A stretch of DNA of 46,711 bases from Pleurocapsa sp. MO_226.B13 (GCA_030064795.1 JASJEI010000027.1:1-46711); one strand, 5' to 3'. Counted from the stretch's first letter, positions 1 through 9,100 are shown. Translations and numbers: made by a program. The notes: generated by a model not told the origin, from the letters alone.

Positions 1-408
1 CCCCTACGAATTTGGGGACTTTGACACGCTTACCCCTCACAATTGGGGCGGTCGGCGGGCAATAACCTCTGGCTAAAACTTATCCATTTGAATAAGGCTG
101 ACCAACTTTGACTAACTTTTTTGTAGCCCTTCTCAGTTTCACACTTTTCCTCTCACTTTCCAAGTCCTGTCCAATACTTAATTTTTCGTGGCTGCGATCG
201 CCCTAACCTTCCAAGTCGTGTTTTGAACAATTTTCTTTATTTCCCTAAAATGCTTAAAATCCAAGATAAATAATAGTCTCAATACCGAGTTGCTTTCCAA
301 TTTATAATTCTGTTCTCTGTTGATTCTTTGCGCCTTTGCGCCTTTGCGCGAGATAAAATTATTCCCCCAAAAGCAACTTACCATAAATTATTTAGTAAAA
401 ATCTTAAA
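1..408. other. Intergenic leader region with short repeats, no gene seen
   Basis: No convincing coding frame is present. The first bases (CCCCTACGA) match the right end of the palindromic repeat family found at 33764-33953 and elsewhere, so the window probably opens at the edge of such an element. A run of TTTGCGCC units at about 325-350 resembles the stretch at 5401-5452 and is a dispersed low-complexity repeat. Confidence 0.5.
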
Positions 409-1041
409 ATGACTTCCACTTCGCCGATTCGCGTTTTACTCGCCGACGATCATCCCGTTCTAGTCGATGGTCTTGCTCTAATTCTCGATACCGAACCCGA
501 CATTACCGTAGTTGGTCGAGCCAGTAACGGAACTGAAGCCGTGACTCTGTTTGCTCAATACCAGCCAGATGTTGCCCTGCTGGATTTGCGGATGCCAGGA
601 GAGTTAAGCGGTGCTGATGCGATCGCCCAAATTCGCACCCAGTTTCCCGAAGCCTGTTTGATTATGTTCACCATTTACGACGGTGATGAAGATATCTATC
701 AAGGATTGAGAGCGGGGGCTAAAGCTTATCTGCTTAAAAGTACCCCCTGCGACGAAATCATTGCTACAATTCGTCGAGTTTGTGCGGGGAAAAAACATAT
801 TCCGCCTCAAGTTGCGGTTAAAATAGCAGAACGCATGAACCAACCACCTTTAACCAAGCGCGAGCGAGAGGTGCTGTGCTTGATGACAGAGGGCAAGAAT
901 AATCAGGAAATTAGTACCGCGTTAAATGTCACTGAAGGAACAATTAAATATCACATTAATCGAATTTTTGACAAGTTAGCTGTCAGAAATCGTACTGAAG
1001 CGGTTTTGGTTGCCCTCAAGCGAGGCATTGCCTATTTGTAA
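409..1041 (+). CDS. NarL/LuxR-family two-component response regulator
   Basis: A 210-residue DNA-binding response regulator. The receiver domain (about residues 7-122) has the acidic pocket D13/D14, the phospho-acceptor D59 in the LLDLRMPG context, T88 and the conserved K110. A LuxR-type helix-turn-helix follows (about 149-210, starting LTKREREVL). The ATG at 409 was chosen because the receiver core starts seven residues later; an upstream ATG at 328 would add 27 residues without family character. No histidine kinase gene lies beside it, so it is an orphan here and its targets are unknown. A degraded fragment resembling part of its receiver region lies at about 2966-3015. The family assignment is secure. 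Confidence 0.93.
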   Translation: MTSTSPIRVLLADDHPVLVDGLALILDTEPDITVVGRASNGTEAVTLFAQYQPDVALLDLRMPGELSGADAIAQIRTQFPEACLIMFTIYDGDEDIYQGLRAGAKAYLLKSTPCDEIIATIRRVCAGKKHIPPQVAVKIAERMNQPPLTKREREVLCLMTEGKNNQEISTALNVTEGTIKYHINRIFDKLAVRNRTEAVLVALKRGIAYL

Positions 1042-1128
1042 GTAGCTGCACAAAATTAATTTCCTGGTTGGGATAGGGAAAAGGGGAAAGGGGAAAGGCA
1101 AAAGGATAACTCTACTCTATTGCACAAT
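1042..1128. repeat. Purine-rich GGGGAAA tandem repeat
   Basis: Between the regulator and the convergent TetR gene, positions about 1077-1105 contain several copies of a GGGGAAA-like heptamer. It resembles the short tandemly repeated sequences common between cyanobacterial genes. No terminator hairpin is evident. Confidence 0.55.
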
Positions 1129-1701
1129 TTAGCCTTCATAAGCTTTGAGCATTCTTTGTGCTGCTTTCTCAAATGTTATGCCGTTATCGTGACGACCAAA
1201 TAGGCGACGTTGGGCAAAGGCACCATCTAGTAGCATCAAGAGACTAGCACCCAGCTCTTCAGCATTTTCAATTCCTGCTCGCCTAGCATGTTCCGTAAAG
1301 TACTGCTGAGTTGCCTGTTTATTAACAATTGCCACCTTATGGGCTGGATGGTCAGGATCTGGAAACTCCGTCATTGTAATCAAAAATGGACACCCCTGAC
1401 AGTCTGAGGCAGATAGGACATCGTCAATTGCAGTAAACATTGTCAAAAGCTGAGTTCTTGGATCGTCAGTGGTTTGCTTAAGAACGGATGTCAGGTATTC
1501 CCAATAGCGTTGATTACGTCCTTCTAGATAAGCAACCACCAAGTCATCTTTGGACGGAAAGTGCCGATACAGCGTCGTTTTTGCCACGTTTGAGTTAGCA
1601 ATGATGGTATCTATTCCCACCGCACGAATACCGTATCGATAAAACATCTCGTCGGCAGTGGCAAGAATGCGATCGCGAGCGTCAGTTGAGGTTCGAGGCA
1701 T
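1129..1701 (-). CDS. TetR/AcrR-family transcriptional regulator
   Basis: A 190-residue TetR-type repressor. The N-terminal DNA-binding domain (about residues 8-55) includes DRILATADEMFYRYG and the helix-turn-helix segment ending VAKTTLYRHFPSKDDL. The C-terminal half is the usual variable ligand-binding and dimerisation domain. The start at 1701 (MPRTSTDARDR) fits the family; an ATG at 1722 would add seven residues. The gene is divergent from the SnoaL-like gene at 1810, and the 110-bp spacer holds two palindromes that look like its operators. It is therefore probably a local repressor of itself and of that neighbour. The inducer is unknown. Confidence 0.92.
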   Translation of the reverse strand: MPRTSTDARDRILATADEMFYRYGIRAVGIDTIIANSNVAKTTLYRHFPSKDDLVVAYLEGRNQRYWEYLTSVLKQTTDDPRTQLLTMFTAIDDVLSASDCQGCPFLITMTEFPDPDHPAHKVAIVNKQATQQYFTEHARRAGIENAEELGASLLMLLDGAFAQRRLFGRHDNGITFEKAAQRMLKAYEG

Positions 1702-1747
1702 TAGTACTTCATCAAGCGTCATTAACTCAAGTTTAACTTGACAGGAT

Positions 1748-1757
1748 ACAGATCTGT
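1748..1757. promoter_or_regulatory. Palindromic site ACAGATCTGT, candidate TetR operator 1
   Basis: A perfect 10-bp palindrome lies in the divergent spacer, immediately downstream of a consensus-like TTGACA at 1738-1743 that could be a -35 element for the rightward gene. Its half-site (TACAGA/TCTGT) matches that of the second palindrome at 1771-1790. The two centres are 28 bp apart. Binding by the adjacent TetR protein is inferred from position and symmetry. Confidence 0.6.
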
Positions 1758-1770
1758 CTTGTTTAAGAGA

Positions 1771-1790
1771 AATACAGACAGGTCTGTATT
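1771..1790. promoter_or_regulatory. Inverted repeat AATACAGAC-AG-GTCTGTATT, candidate TetR operator 2
   Basis: Perfect 9-bp arms (1771-1779 and 1782-1790) are separated by two bases. The site lies 20 bp before the ATG at 1810 and shares the ACAGA/TCTGT core with the first palindrome. The size and symmetry are typical of TetR-family operators. Confidence 0.68.
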
Positions 1791-1809
1791 GTATGAGAAG
1801 AGGACAATT

Positions 1810-2598
1810 ATGAGCAAGTTAGAAAAAGCATTTGCATCTAAAGACATGAAAGACCTCGCCGTTGGCGTGCTAACGGAAGGTCTTGTTGCTGGTAACAAGG
1901 ATTACATAGAAAAGAACGTCGCCAAAAACTATATCCAGCACAATCCTAATGTTCCAGATGGTCAATCAGGTCTCTTGGCTTTCATCGATAATCTTCAATT
2001 ACCGAAACCTGACTTTAATATCGAACCTGTGCGTGTCTTACACGACGGCAATCTCGTTGCTATTCATAGCAAATACAAATCTGGTGGTGATTATGTCGTT
2101 TTCGATCTATTTCGCATCAAAGACGGCAAGGTCGTCGAACACTGGGATGGCTCGCAGAAAAGCCCAGAGAAAACCGTCTCTGGTCGCTCCATGATCGACG
2201 GTTCTATGGCAATGAAAGATCTCGATAAGACCGATGCCAACCGCACAATCGTAACCAATTTCGTGCAAGACATTATTATGGACGGCAAAGGTGACAAGAT
2301 CGCTCAATACATCGGCGACATCTATCATCAACACAATCCCAACATCAGCGATGGACGGGAAGGCCTCGCCAAATTTTTCGACGATCTGAAGGACAACAAT
2401 ATTTCGTTCAGCTTCACAAAAATTCACCGTGTGGTTGCCGAAGGCAATTTCGTCTTGACCCACAGCGAAGGTCAGATCGGTGGTGTCACGAATGCATTCT
2501 TCGATTTGTACCGCGTTGAGGATGGAATGCTTGTAGAGCATTGGGATGTCGTTCAGGAAGTACCAGCTGAAATGGCTCATGAAAACGGCATGTTCTAA
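1810..2598 (+). CDS. Tandem SnoaL-like (NTF2-fold) domain protein
   Basis: A 262-residue protein made of two homologous SnoaL/NTF2-like halves. The first contains YIQHNPNVPDG and FRIKDGKVVEHWD; the second repeats these as YHQHNPNISDG and YRVEDGMLVEHWD. Such small alpha+beta barrels act as cyclases, isomerases, hydrolases or binding modules, so no reaction can be assigned. There is no signal peptide, so it is probably cytoplasmic. The start at 1810 was chosen because a GAGG ribosome site precedes it and the upstream candidate at 1738 would lie across the operators. It is probably controlled by the divergent TetR gene. Confidence 0.85.
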   Translation: MSKLEKAFASKDMKDLAVGVLTEGLVAGNKDYIEKNVAKNYIQHNPNVPDGQSGLLAFIDNLQLPKPDFNIEPVRVLHDGNLVAIHSKYKSGGDYVVFDLFRIKDGKVVEHWDGSQKSPEKTVSGRSMIDGSMAMKDLDKTDANRTIVTNFVQDIIMDGKGDKIAQYIGDIYHQHNPNISDGREGLAKFFDDLKDNNISFSFTKIHRVVAEGNFVLTHSEGQIGGVTNAFFDLYRVEDGMLVEHWDVVQEVPAEMAHENGMF

Positions 2599-3082
2599 AT
2601 ACTGCTATGCAACAGATATCACCAACGGCTGGTGGTGAGTTATTAAGTTTGTTCACTCTCTACTTGGCTTTACTATTACTTTATAAATGACCTCTAAGTG
2701 CTTAGTTTTTAAACTTCCTACTCACTACTCACTATATGCGAAGCGGTATCCTTTAGGACTTCCTACTTCAAAAACTCGCTACTTGCTACTGCGACGCGAT
2801 AGCGAGTCCTTTAGGGCTACTCGCTACTCCAAACTTTAGTTAGGGATAAATTTATAACTTTTAACTAATTAAAAATAAACCAACAGATTAATTCAAGACA
2901 TAACTCAGATTTGAAGACAAAAGCTGGCAAATTTTTTAAGGTAAGTTTAGTTGATTAAGTTTAACTCAGTAGCAAAATTAAAGCCGTGACGCTGTTTGCT
3001 TAATACCAACCAGATAAAGAGGTTTAACTAAAACTTAGTTAATTCTCTCTGGGACGGCTTGCATCTTTGAAGAAACCTTTGG
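2599..3082. other. Intergenic region with repeats and a response-regulator remnant
   Basis: No intact gene is seen. Positions about 2740-2830 carry pieces of the dispersed repeat family (TCCTTTAGG and GCGAGTCCTTTAGGG modules). The stretch at about 2966-3015 resembles codons of the response regulator at 409-1041 and is listed separately. Confidence 0.55.
2966..3015 (+). pseudogene. Remnant of a response-regulator receiver domain
   Basis: The translation around 2980-3015 reads KAVTLFA-stop-YQPD. The regulator at 409-1041 has EAVTLFAQYQPD at about 535-570. The DNA match is close over about 36 bp and weaker for about 15 bp upstream, and CAA has become the stop TAA. Only this scrap is recognisable. 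It may derive from a lost paralogue or from a partial duplication. Confidence 0.55.
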
Positions 3083-3619
3083 ATGAGCAATTACCTTTTA
3101 ACTTGCCCTGTTGACCGAGAACGCGACCATATTCGAGGAGTTAGTGATGCTTCTATATTTTTAGTGAAATATGGAGATTTTCAGTGTCCGCGATGTAAAG
3201 TTGCTTACGCTCTTGCCAAGCAAATTCAAAGACGATTTGGTAGTCGAATCGCTTTTGTGTTTCGTCACTTTCCTCAAAGCCAGCTATATGTCTGCGCTCA
3301 GAAAGCTGCTGAAGTTTCCGAAGTAGCTGCTGCTCAGGGAAAGTTTTGGCAGATGCACGACTTTTTATACGAGCATCAACAGGCGTTGAGAAACGGGGAT
3401 TTATTTGAGTATGCGATTCGGCTCGATCTCGATCCGACTCGGTTTCTTCGAGAAATGTCAGCCAGAATTTATGCTAAACGGGTTAACGAAGATCGAGAAA
3501 GTGGCATCAGTAGTGGTGTAGAGAGTACGCCAGCTTTTTTCATCAATCGGGTTCGTTATCGAGGAGATTTGACCTTTGACGGTCTGTTTGCTGCTATTAA
3601 AAGCTTAAATAACCTTTGA
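3083..3619 (+). CDS. DsbA-like thioredoxin-fold protein
   Basis: A 178-residue thioredoxin-fold protein of the DsbA / Thioredoxin_4 group. The redox motif is C35-P-R-C38 after a beta strand (FLVKYGDFQC), and the cis-proline loop appears later as STPAFFINRVRYRG. The helical insertion between them is typical of DsbA-like proteins. No signal peptide or membrane segment is seen, so it is probably cytoplasmic, unlike classical periplasmic DsbA. It lies 124 bp before the aldehyde dehydrogenase on the same strand and might be co-transcribed with it, suggesting redox or electrophile stress. The substrate is unknown. Confidence 0.87.
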   Translation: MSNYLLTCPVDRERDHIRGVSDASIFLVKYGDFQCPRCKVAYALAKQIQRRFGSRIAFVFRHFPQSQLYVCAQKAAEVSEVAAAQGKFWQMHDFLYEHQQALRNGDLFEYAIRLDLDPTRFLREMSARIYAKRVNEDRESGISSGVESTPAFFINRVRYRGDLTFDGLFAAIKSLNNL

Positions 3620-3743
3620 ACCCACGAACAGCAAGTCTGGTTGTTAGCAAAACATCTTGTAGATAAATTGCTGATTCGCAGCTAAACACCAGCACTTTTT
3701 AACAGAATCAATCCTACTCAAGTTTTTCAAATAGGAGATAATC

Positions 3744-5288
3744 ATGACAAATACATTGTTGCCCAATGAACAATATGGTCCTGCTGCTCAATTTTTGTCC
3801 ACTCCCAAAAAACTTCTGATTAATGGCGAATTTGTCGATGCAGCATCGGGACAAACTTTTGCAACGATCGATCCCGCTACTGAAGAGAAATTAGTAGATG
3901 TAGCTCTAGGTGGAGTTGAAGATATAGATCGCGCCGTTACGGCTGCTCGTCAAGCCTTCGAGGGGGGTTCTTGGTCGTCTATGACCCCATCCCAGCGACA
4001 GCGCATTCTCTATCGTTTAGGCGATCTGATTCTGGAAAATGCCGACGAACTGGCTTGGTTAGAAAGCCTCGATAATGGCAAACCCGTCAGTGTCGCTAGA
4101 GTTGCCGACGTTCCTCTGACGGCCGATCTGTTTCACTACATGGCGGGTTGGGTTCGCACTCTTGAAGGCTCGGTCGTTCCCGTCTCGGATCTTGCCGTTC
4201 CTGGTGCAGAATTTCACGCTTACACTCTACGCGAACCAATTGGAGTTGTGGGACTGATTACTCCTTGGAATTATCCTCTGTTAATTGCTGCGGGTTGGCA
4301 GATGGCAGCCTGTCTCGCTGCGGGTAACACCGTTGTCTTAAAACCCTCGGAAGTGACACCCCTATCAATTCTCCGCTTTGGCGAACTTGCTTTAGAAGCA
4401 GGTATTCCCGAAGGAGTGATTAACATCGTTCCAGGTTTTGGTACTGATGCAGGAGCGCGTCTTTCCAGTCATCCCGATGTCGATAAAATTGGCTTTACAG
4501 GTTCTACTCGAACTGGACGCGGTATCCTCAAAGCCATTGCCGATAGCAATTTGAAAAAGGTCACCTTAGAGTTGGGCGGAAAATCTCCAGATATTATTAT
4601 GGATGATGCGGATCTTGACGTTGCCATTCCTGGTGCGGCTGAAGGAATCTTTTTCAATCACGGTCAGTGTTGTTGTGCGGGTTCTCGCCTGTACGTCCAG
4701 GAGAAGATTTACGATCGCGTCGTGGCAGGAATTAGCGATTATGCCAAAACCATTCGCCTCGGTTCTGGTCAAGATGCCAACACCCAAATGGGGCCATTGG
4801 TATCTAAAAATCAAGAAAATACAGTTCTCGGTTACATTCAATCGGGTCTAGATGAAGGTGCAGAAATTACCACAGGGGGACACAAAGTTGGCGATCGAGG
4901 CTTTTTTGTCGAACCCACTGTGTTTGTGAATACGAATTCCCAGATGAAAATGGTGCGCGAAGAAATCTTTGGCCCCGTGTTATCGATCGAACGCTTTAGC
5001 GATCTAGAAGATTTAGTGCAAAAAGCCAACAATACCGAGTTCGGACTGGGTTCTGGTGTTTGGACGACGGATTTAAGTAATGCCCACAAAGTTGCCAAAG
5101 CAATTCGAGCCGGTACCGTGTTTATCAACTGCTACAACGTCTTTGATGCTGCAATGCCTTTCGGTGGCTACAAACAATCGGGCTGGGGACGCAATCGTGG
5201 TAAAGAAGCCTTTGAAGCCTATACCGAAACCAAAGCCGTATACGTGCGACTAGACGGAATTCATCACACCTCATTCGCCTGTGGTTAA
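3744..5288 (+). CDS. NAD(P)-dependent aldehyde dehydrogenase
   Basis: A full-length (514-residue) ALDH-superfamily enzyme that oxidises an aldehyde to an acid with NAD(P)+. Visible motifs are the Rossmann/oxyanion segment TPWNYPLL (about 173-180), the nucleotide-loop region FTGSTRTGRG (251-260), the general base E276 in LELGGKSP and the catalytic cysteine C310 in GQCCCAGSR. EEIFGPVL is near the C-terminus. The CCC context resembles ALDH1/ALDH2 and betaine-aldehyde types, but the substrate cannot be fixed. A strong ribosome site (ATAGGAGATA) precedes the start. The iron alcohol dehydrogenase follows, so the pair could interconvert alcohol, aldehyde and acid. Confidence 0.95.
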   Translation: MTNTLLPNEQYGPAAQFLSTPKKLLINGEFVDAASGQTFATIDPATEEKLVDVALGGVEDIDRAVTAARQAFEGGSWSSMTPSQRQRILYRLGDLILENADELAWLESLDNGKPVSVARVADVPLTADLFHYMAGWVRTLEGSVVPVSDLAVPGAEFHAYTLREPIGVVGLITPWNYPLLIAAGWQMAACLAAGNTVVLKPSEVTPLSILRFGELALEAGIPEGVINIVPGFGTDAGARLSSHPDVDKIGFTGSTRTGRGILKAIADSNLKKVTLELGGKSPDIIMDDADLDVAIPGAAEGIFFNHGQCCCAGSRLYVQEKIYDRVVAGISDYAKTIRLGSGQDANTQMGPLVSKNQENTVLGYIQSGLDEGAEITTGGHKVGDRGFFVEPTVFVNTNSQMKMVREEIFGPVLSIERFSDLEDLVQKANNTEFGLGSGVWTTDLSNAHKVAKAIRAGTVFINCYNVFDAAMPFGGYKQSGWGRNRGKEAFEAYTETKAVYVRLDGIHHTSFACG

Positions 5289-5561
5289 CAGGTGGAAAAA
5301 TTTGGGTGGCAAACATTTGCCTCTCAATTCCAACTTATTATTTAACAAAGCTAACAGCTAATACCAACTCTCTATAAAAATGCACTAAATAAAATTTAAC
5401 CTCTTTGCGCCTCTGCCCCCAAGGCGACGGGGATAAACGTCTTTGCGTGAGATCCAAACTTAAAACATTAAGTGCAACTTCAAGGAGAAATGGTATAAGA
5501 GCTAAAAGCTAAGAGCTAACCGCTTCGCGGTTTAATCACGATTCCAAACTAGAGGTAAATC
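5289..5561. repeat. Intergenic repeats between aldehyde and alcohol dehydrogenases
   Basis: The stretch at 5401-5452 is a TTTGCGCC-type dispersed repeat resembling 325-350. Positions 5499-5519 carry AGCTAAA/AGAGCTA units, and 5519-5533 is a small perfect hairpin (AACCGC TTC GCGGTT). The adh ribosome site AGAGGTAA lies just before 5562. No gene is seen. Confidence 0.5.
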
Positions 5562-6722
5562 ATGGCTGAATATTTCTTCATGCCCCCGATGAACATTGCT
5601 GGAAAAGATGCCCTCAAAAGTGCAGTGGATGAAATGGTGACAGAAGGCTACAGCAAGGCACTAATTGTAACTGATGAAGTCTTACACCGTAAAGTAGGGG
5701 CAACCAAAGTTCTGACTAACTTACTGACTCAACTCAGTCTTGAATATACAGTATACGATCGCGTTACCCCCAATCCCACGGTGGCGGAAGTCCAAGAAGG
5801 CGCGGAATTACTCAAAGCAGAAAACTGCGATTTCATTATTTCCTTTGGCGGTGGTTCGCCCCACGACTGTGCTAAGGGCATCGGTATTGTCGCCAATAAT
5901 GGTGGCTCGATTCGAGACTATGCTGGGGTAAACAAACTGAAGACAAAAATGCTACCCATGTTTGCGGTCAACACCACATCAGGAACGGGAAGCGAAATGA
6001 CCCGCTTTGCGATCATCACTGATGAAGAACGGCAATCTAAATTTCCCGTGGTCGATTGGCGTTGCACTCCTAGTGTTTCGGTGGACGATCCAGAACTTAT
6101 GGTGGGGATGCCTCCTGGATTAACTGCTGCAACGGGTATGGATGCTCTCAGTCATGCGATCGAAGCTTATGTTTCTACGGCTGCTACTCCCCTGACTAAT
6201 CCTGGGGCGCTCCAGGCGATCCAATTGGTAGAAAAATCATTGCTTACAGCTTATAAAGATGGTAAGAACGAACAGGCACGAGCGGATTTAACCTATGCTG
6301 AATTTTTGGCAGGAATGGCGTTTAATAATGCCAGTCTCGGTTACGTTCACGCCATGTCCCATCAGATTGGTGGAGTGTATCACAACCTGGCTCATGGTGT
6401 GATCAATGCGGTGTTGATGCCCTATGTTGAAGCTTATAATGCTGAAGCTGCACCAGAGCGGTTTATTGCGATCGCTCAAGCCATGGGAGCAGAAGTAGGA
6501 CAATCTGCTACACAAGCGCTCGATTATGTACTGACTAAACTTCGTCGGTTCAATCAGGAACTAAATATTCCCTCCACTCTAGCCGAATTGGGAGTCGAAG
6601 AGTCGGCAATTCCTCACATGGCAACCAATGCACTTCAAGATCCCTGCTGTTTGACCAATCCCCGACAGGCAAGTCTGGAAGAAATGGAACAACTATTTCA
6701 ACAAGCATGGCACGGGGGTTAA
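5562..6722 (+). CDS. Iron-containing alcohol dehydrogenase
   Basis: A 386-residue group III (metal-dependent) alcohol dehydrogenase. The N-terminal nucleotide-binding domain has FGGGSPHDCAKG (about 95-106) and NTTSGTGSEMT (about 137-147). The metal-binding half has D194 and H198 in MDALSHAIEAY. A His-rich segment then supplies H263 and probably H278 (HAMSHQIGG...NLAHG). The usual family length matches. The substrate cannot be fixed; homologues act on ethanol, propanediol, butanol or methanol. It lies 273 bp after the aldehyde dehydrogenase and is probably a functional partner. Confidence 0.94.
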   Translation: MAEYFFMPPMNIAGKDALKSAVDEMVTEGYSKALIVTDEVLHRKVGATKVLTNLLTQLSLEYTVYDRVTPNPTVAEVQEGAELLKAENCDFIISFGGGSPHDCAKGIGIVANNGGSIRDYAGVNKLKTKMLPMFAVNTTSGTGSEMTRFAIITDEERQSKFPVVDWRCTPSVSVDDPELMVGMPPGLTAATGMDALSHAIEAYVSTAATPLTNPGALQAIQLVEKSLLTAYKDGKNEQARADLTYAEFLAGMAFNNASLGYVHAMSHQIGGVYHNLAHGVINAVLMPYVEAYNAEAAPERFIAIAQAMGAEVGQSATQALDYVLTKLRRFNQELNIPSTLAELGVEESAIPHMATNALQDPCCLTNPRQASLEEMEQLFQQAWHGG

Positions 6723-6757
6723 ATTTACAGCCGTTTTCTATTAATTAGTTCGTCCAT

Positions 6758-6796
6758 AGCTAAAAGCTAAAAGCTATTAGCTTTTAGCTTTTAGCT
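6758..6796. terminator. Perfect 19-bp hairpin built of AGCTAAA units
   Basis: The arms 6758-6776 and 6778-6796 are exact reverse complements with a single T between them, each made of AGCTAAAA repeats. Located 36 bp after the alcohol dehydrogenase stop, it could terminate that transcript, though the stem is AT-rich. Related AGCTAAA/AGCTCTTAG units occur at 5499-5519 and 35862-35893, so it is also a repeat. Confidence 0.5.
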
Positions 6797-7073
6797 TTTA
6801 GCCCTTCGAGTCAGGGCGCGTTCTTTTAAAACTAAGTCTCCAATGACTTTTGAGAACTGGTATTAGCTTGCAAGTGGGAAGCTAAAAATAATACTCTCGT
6901 GAGATCTCCTTTTGGTGAGAGCCTCTTTGAGACTGAAATTTCCGCAATACTCTGTAAATATAATCAGCCTCTAGTTTGGTTTTACAGATGGCGGTTCGTA
7001 CCAATATAGCAATTTCAACTATCGATCGCAGTTGGAAAATGCATCCTACGAGTGCGATCGCCTCAACTAAATC
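6797..7073. other. Intergenic region, nothing recognised
   Basis: Between the hairpin after the alcohol dehydrogenase and the end of the leftward der gene, no coding frame, RNA or clear repeat is recognised. Confidence 0.4.
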
Positions 7074-8435
7074 TTACCTAACTTTAGTCGCTTTATTCGC
7101 CCCTCTCTCCATTTCGCGCATTTTCTTACCACGCCAAATCAACTTTATCGGTGTACCTGTAAAGCCTAACTGTTCTCTAAACTGACGATCTATATAACGA
7201 CGATAGTTATCGTTAAACCGCTTCGGATCGTTAACAAATAAGGCAATAGTCGGAGGTTGGGAACTTACCTGCGTACCATAATAAATTCTGCCTTGTTTAC
7301 CTTGACGAGTAGTAGGAGGAGAATGCCAACTTACAGCTTCTTCCAAAACTTCATTAATAACTGAGGTGCTAACGCGACGGCGATGGGATTCAGCTGCAAC
7401 ATCTACCAGATCCAAAATCTTAGCAACCCTTTGACCAGTCATGGCACTAACAAAAATCATTTGCGCCCATTCCATAAAATAGAGACGAGCTAGAATTTCT
7501 TTTCTGTATTGGTTAATTGTGCCAGAGTCTTTTTCTACCGCATCCCATTTATTAATTACCAGGATAACCGCCCTTCCCTCGTCAATAATTCTTCCTGCTA
7601 GCTTTAGATCTTGTTCGGTAACGCCATCAAGAACATCAATCACAAACAGCACGACATCAGAACGACGAATTGCTTTAAACGAACGATTAATACTAAAGAA
7701 TTCCGCACCGTAATTAACATTTTTCTTACGACGAATCCCCGCAGTATCTATCAAACGATAGATTTTATCTCCCCGCTGTATCGTGGTGTCGATCGCATCG
7801 CGGGTTGTGCCAGAAATCGGACTGACAATCGAGCGATTTTCGCCAATTAGGGCATTGAGTAAACTGGATTTCCCTACATTGGGACGGCCAATAATCGCTA
7901 CTTTAATTTCATCGTCTTCTTCTAACTCATCGACAGGAGGTAAATGAGTAATCAAGTCATCTAGTAGTTCTCCCGTACCGCTACCGTGAATCGCTGAGAT
8001 TGGATAGGGAGTACCTAAACCCAACTCCCAAAATTCTGCTGCTTGAGTTGCACCCAGTTCAACTGACTCGCATTTATTAACTGCTAGAAGTACGGGTACG
8101 GGTTGACGACGTAACCATTCTGCAATTTCGCGATCGCCTGCCGTTAAGCCCAATTGACCATCAACTACCAAAATTGCCACAGAAGCTTCCACAAGGGCAG
8201 CCATAGCTTGCTGACGAATCAGAGGCAAAAATTCCGTATCATCGTCAAATACCAGTCCCCCCGTATCGACAATCTGAAAATCTCGATCTTGCCAAAATCC
8301 AGGGCGGTAAGTGCGATCGCGGGTAATTCCTGGTTCGTCATAGACGATCGCCTGTTGGTCTCCTGCCAAACGATTGACAAAGGTAGATTTTCCCACGTTG
8401 GGTCTACCAATAACAGCTACTATAGGTAATTTCAT
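7074..8435 (-). CDS. der: Ribosome-biogenesis GTPase Der (EngA)
   Basis: A 453-residue protein with two consecutive Era-like GTPase domains, the hallmark of Der, an essential factor for 50S ribosomal subunit maturation. The first P-loop is GRPNVGKS at residues 10-17, with DTGG and NKCE following. The second P-loop is GRPNVGKS at 183-190, with DTAG and NKWD later. The C-terminal KH-like domain carries [21 protein letters not shown]. The length is typical. It is transcribed leftwards as an apparent single gene. Confidence 0.98.
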   Translation of the reverse strand: MKLPIVAVIGRPNVGKSTFVNRLAGDQQAIVYDEPGITRDRTYRPGFWQDRDFQIVDTGGLVFDDDTEFLPLIRQQAMAALVEASVAILVVDGQLGLTAGDREIAEWLRRQPVPVLLAVNKCESVELGATQAAEFWELGLGTPYPISAIHGSGTGELLDDLITHLPPVDELEEDDEIKVAIIGRPNVGKSSLLNALIGENRSIVSPISGTTRDAIDTTIQRGDKIYRLIDTAGIRRKKNVNYGAEFFSINRSFKAIRRSDVVLFVIDVLDGVTEQDLKLAGRIIDEGRAVILVINKWDAVEKDSGTINQYRKEILARLYFMEWAQMIFVSAMTGQRVAKILDLVDVAAESHRRRVSTSVINEVLEEAVSWHSPPTTRQGKQGRIYYGTQVSSQPPTIALFVNDPKRFNDNYRRYIDRQFREQLGFTGTPIKLIWRGKKMREMERGANKATKVR

Positions 8436-8659
8436 ATTTCTTCTGTTAAGACGCTACACATTACGTCTCAGGATTAAATAAACAATGAAGGGATTAGTCT
8501 TGCTTTTATACAAGTTAATACTTATTTAATCATAATCGATTTTTATTAGGTTTTTAAGGTCAACAACACAAATTCTATTGACAACAATTTTACAGTGATC
8601 GAATTAACATAATGTTTAGGAGCATAAACAGCATAAATCAATACAGATAAATCAGGATT

Positions 8660-9100
8660 GTGAATACTTGGCAAATTTATGGTTTAACAGTAGTTGCCCT
8701 ATTCTTGAAGATGTTTGCTACTGTCTTGGTTCAAGCATATGGCAGGTTTAGATCTACTACTTTTGATAACCCTGAAGATTCGGCTATTGCCATCAAAATT
8801 TTTGGGAAGCAAGATGCTGGCGCGATCGATGATGATTTGCCACGTCGCGCTCAAAATATCTTACGTAATGATGGAGAAAATATTCCCATTTTCCTATTTT
8901 TAGCCCTGACTTACGTTCAACTAGATTGCTGGGAAACAGGAACATTAATTTATTTTCCGCTATTTGTATTAACTCGCATTATCCATACATTTGCTTATCT
9001 TCGTGCCATTCAACCATTACGGAACATAGTTTATTTGGTTGGTATTGGGGTAGGATTTATCTTATCTAGCCATATTATTGTGAAAATTATGACGAATTAA
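8660..9100 (+). CDS. MAPEG-family membrane protein
   Basis: A 146-residue integral membrane protein of the MAPEG family (eicosanoid and glutathione metabolism membrane proteins). It has about four hydrophobic segments and the family-like motif RRAQNILRNDGENIPIF around residues 61-77. Family members often have glutathione transferase or peroxidase activity, but this is not demonstrable here. The start is GTG at 8660. It stands alone, downstream of and divergent from der. Confidence 0.82.
   Translation: MNTWQIYGLTVVALFLKMFATVLVQAYGRFRSTTFDNPEDSAIAIKIFGKQDAGAIDDDLPRRAQNILRNDGENIPIFLFLALTYVQLDCWETGTLIYFPLFVLTRIIHTFAYLRAIQPLRNIVYLVGIGVGFILSSHIIVKIMTN

Noticed and set aside
2107..2580. Long minus-strand frame opposite the SnoaL-like gene
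   Set aside because: It is a mirror frame of a well-supported gene on the other strand and has no family features.
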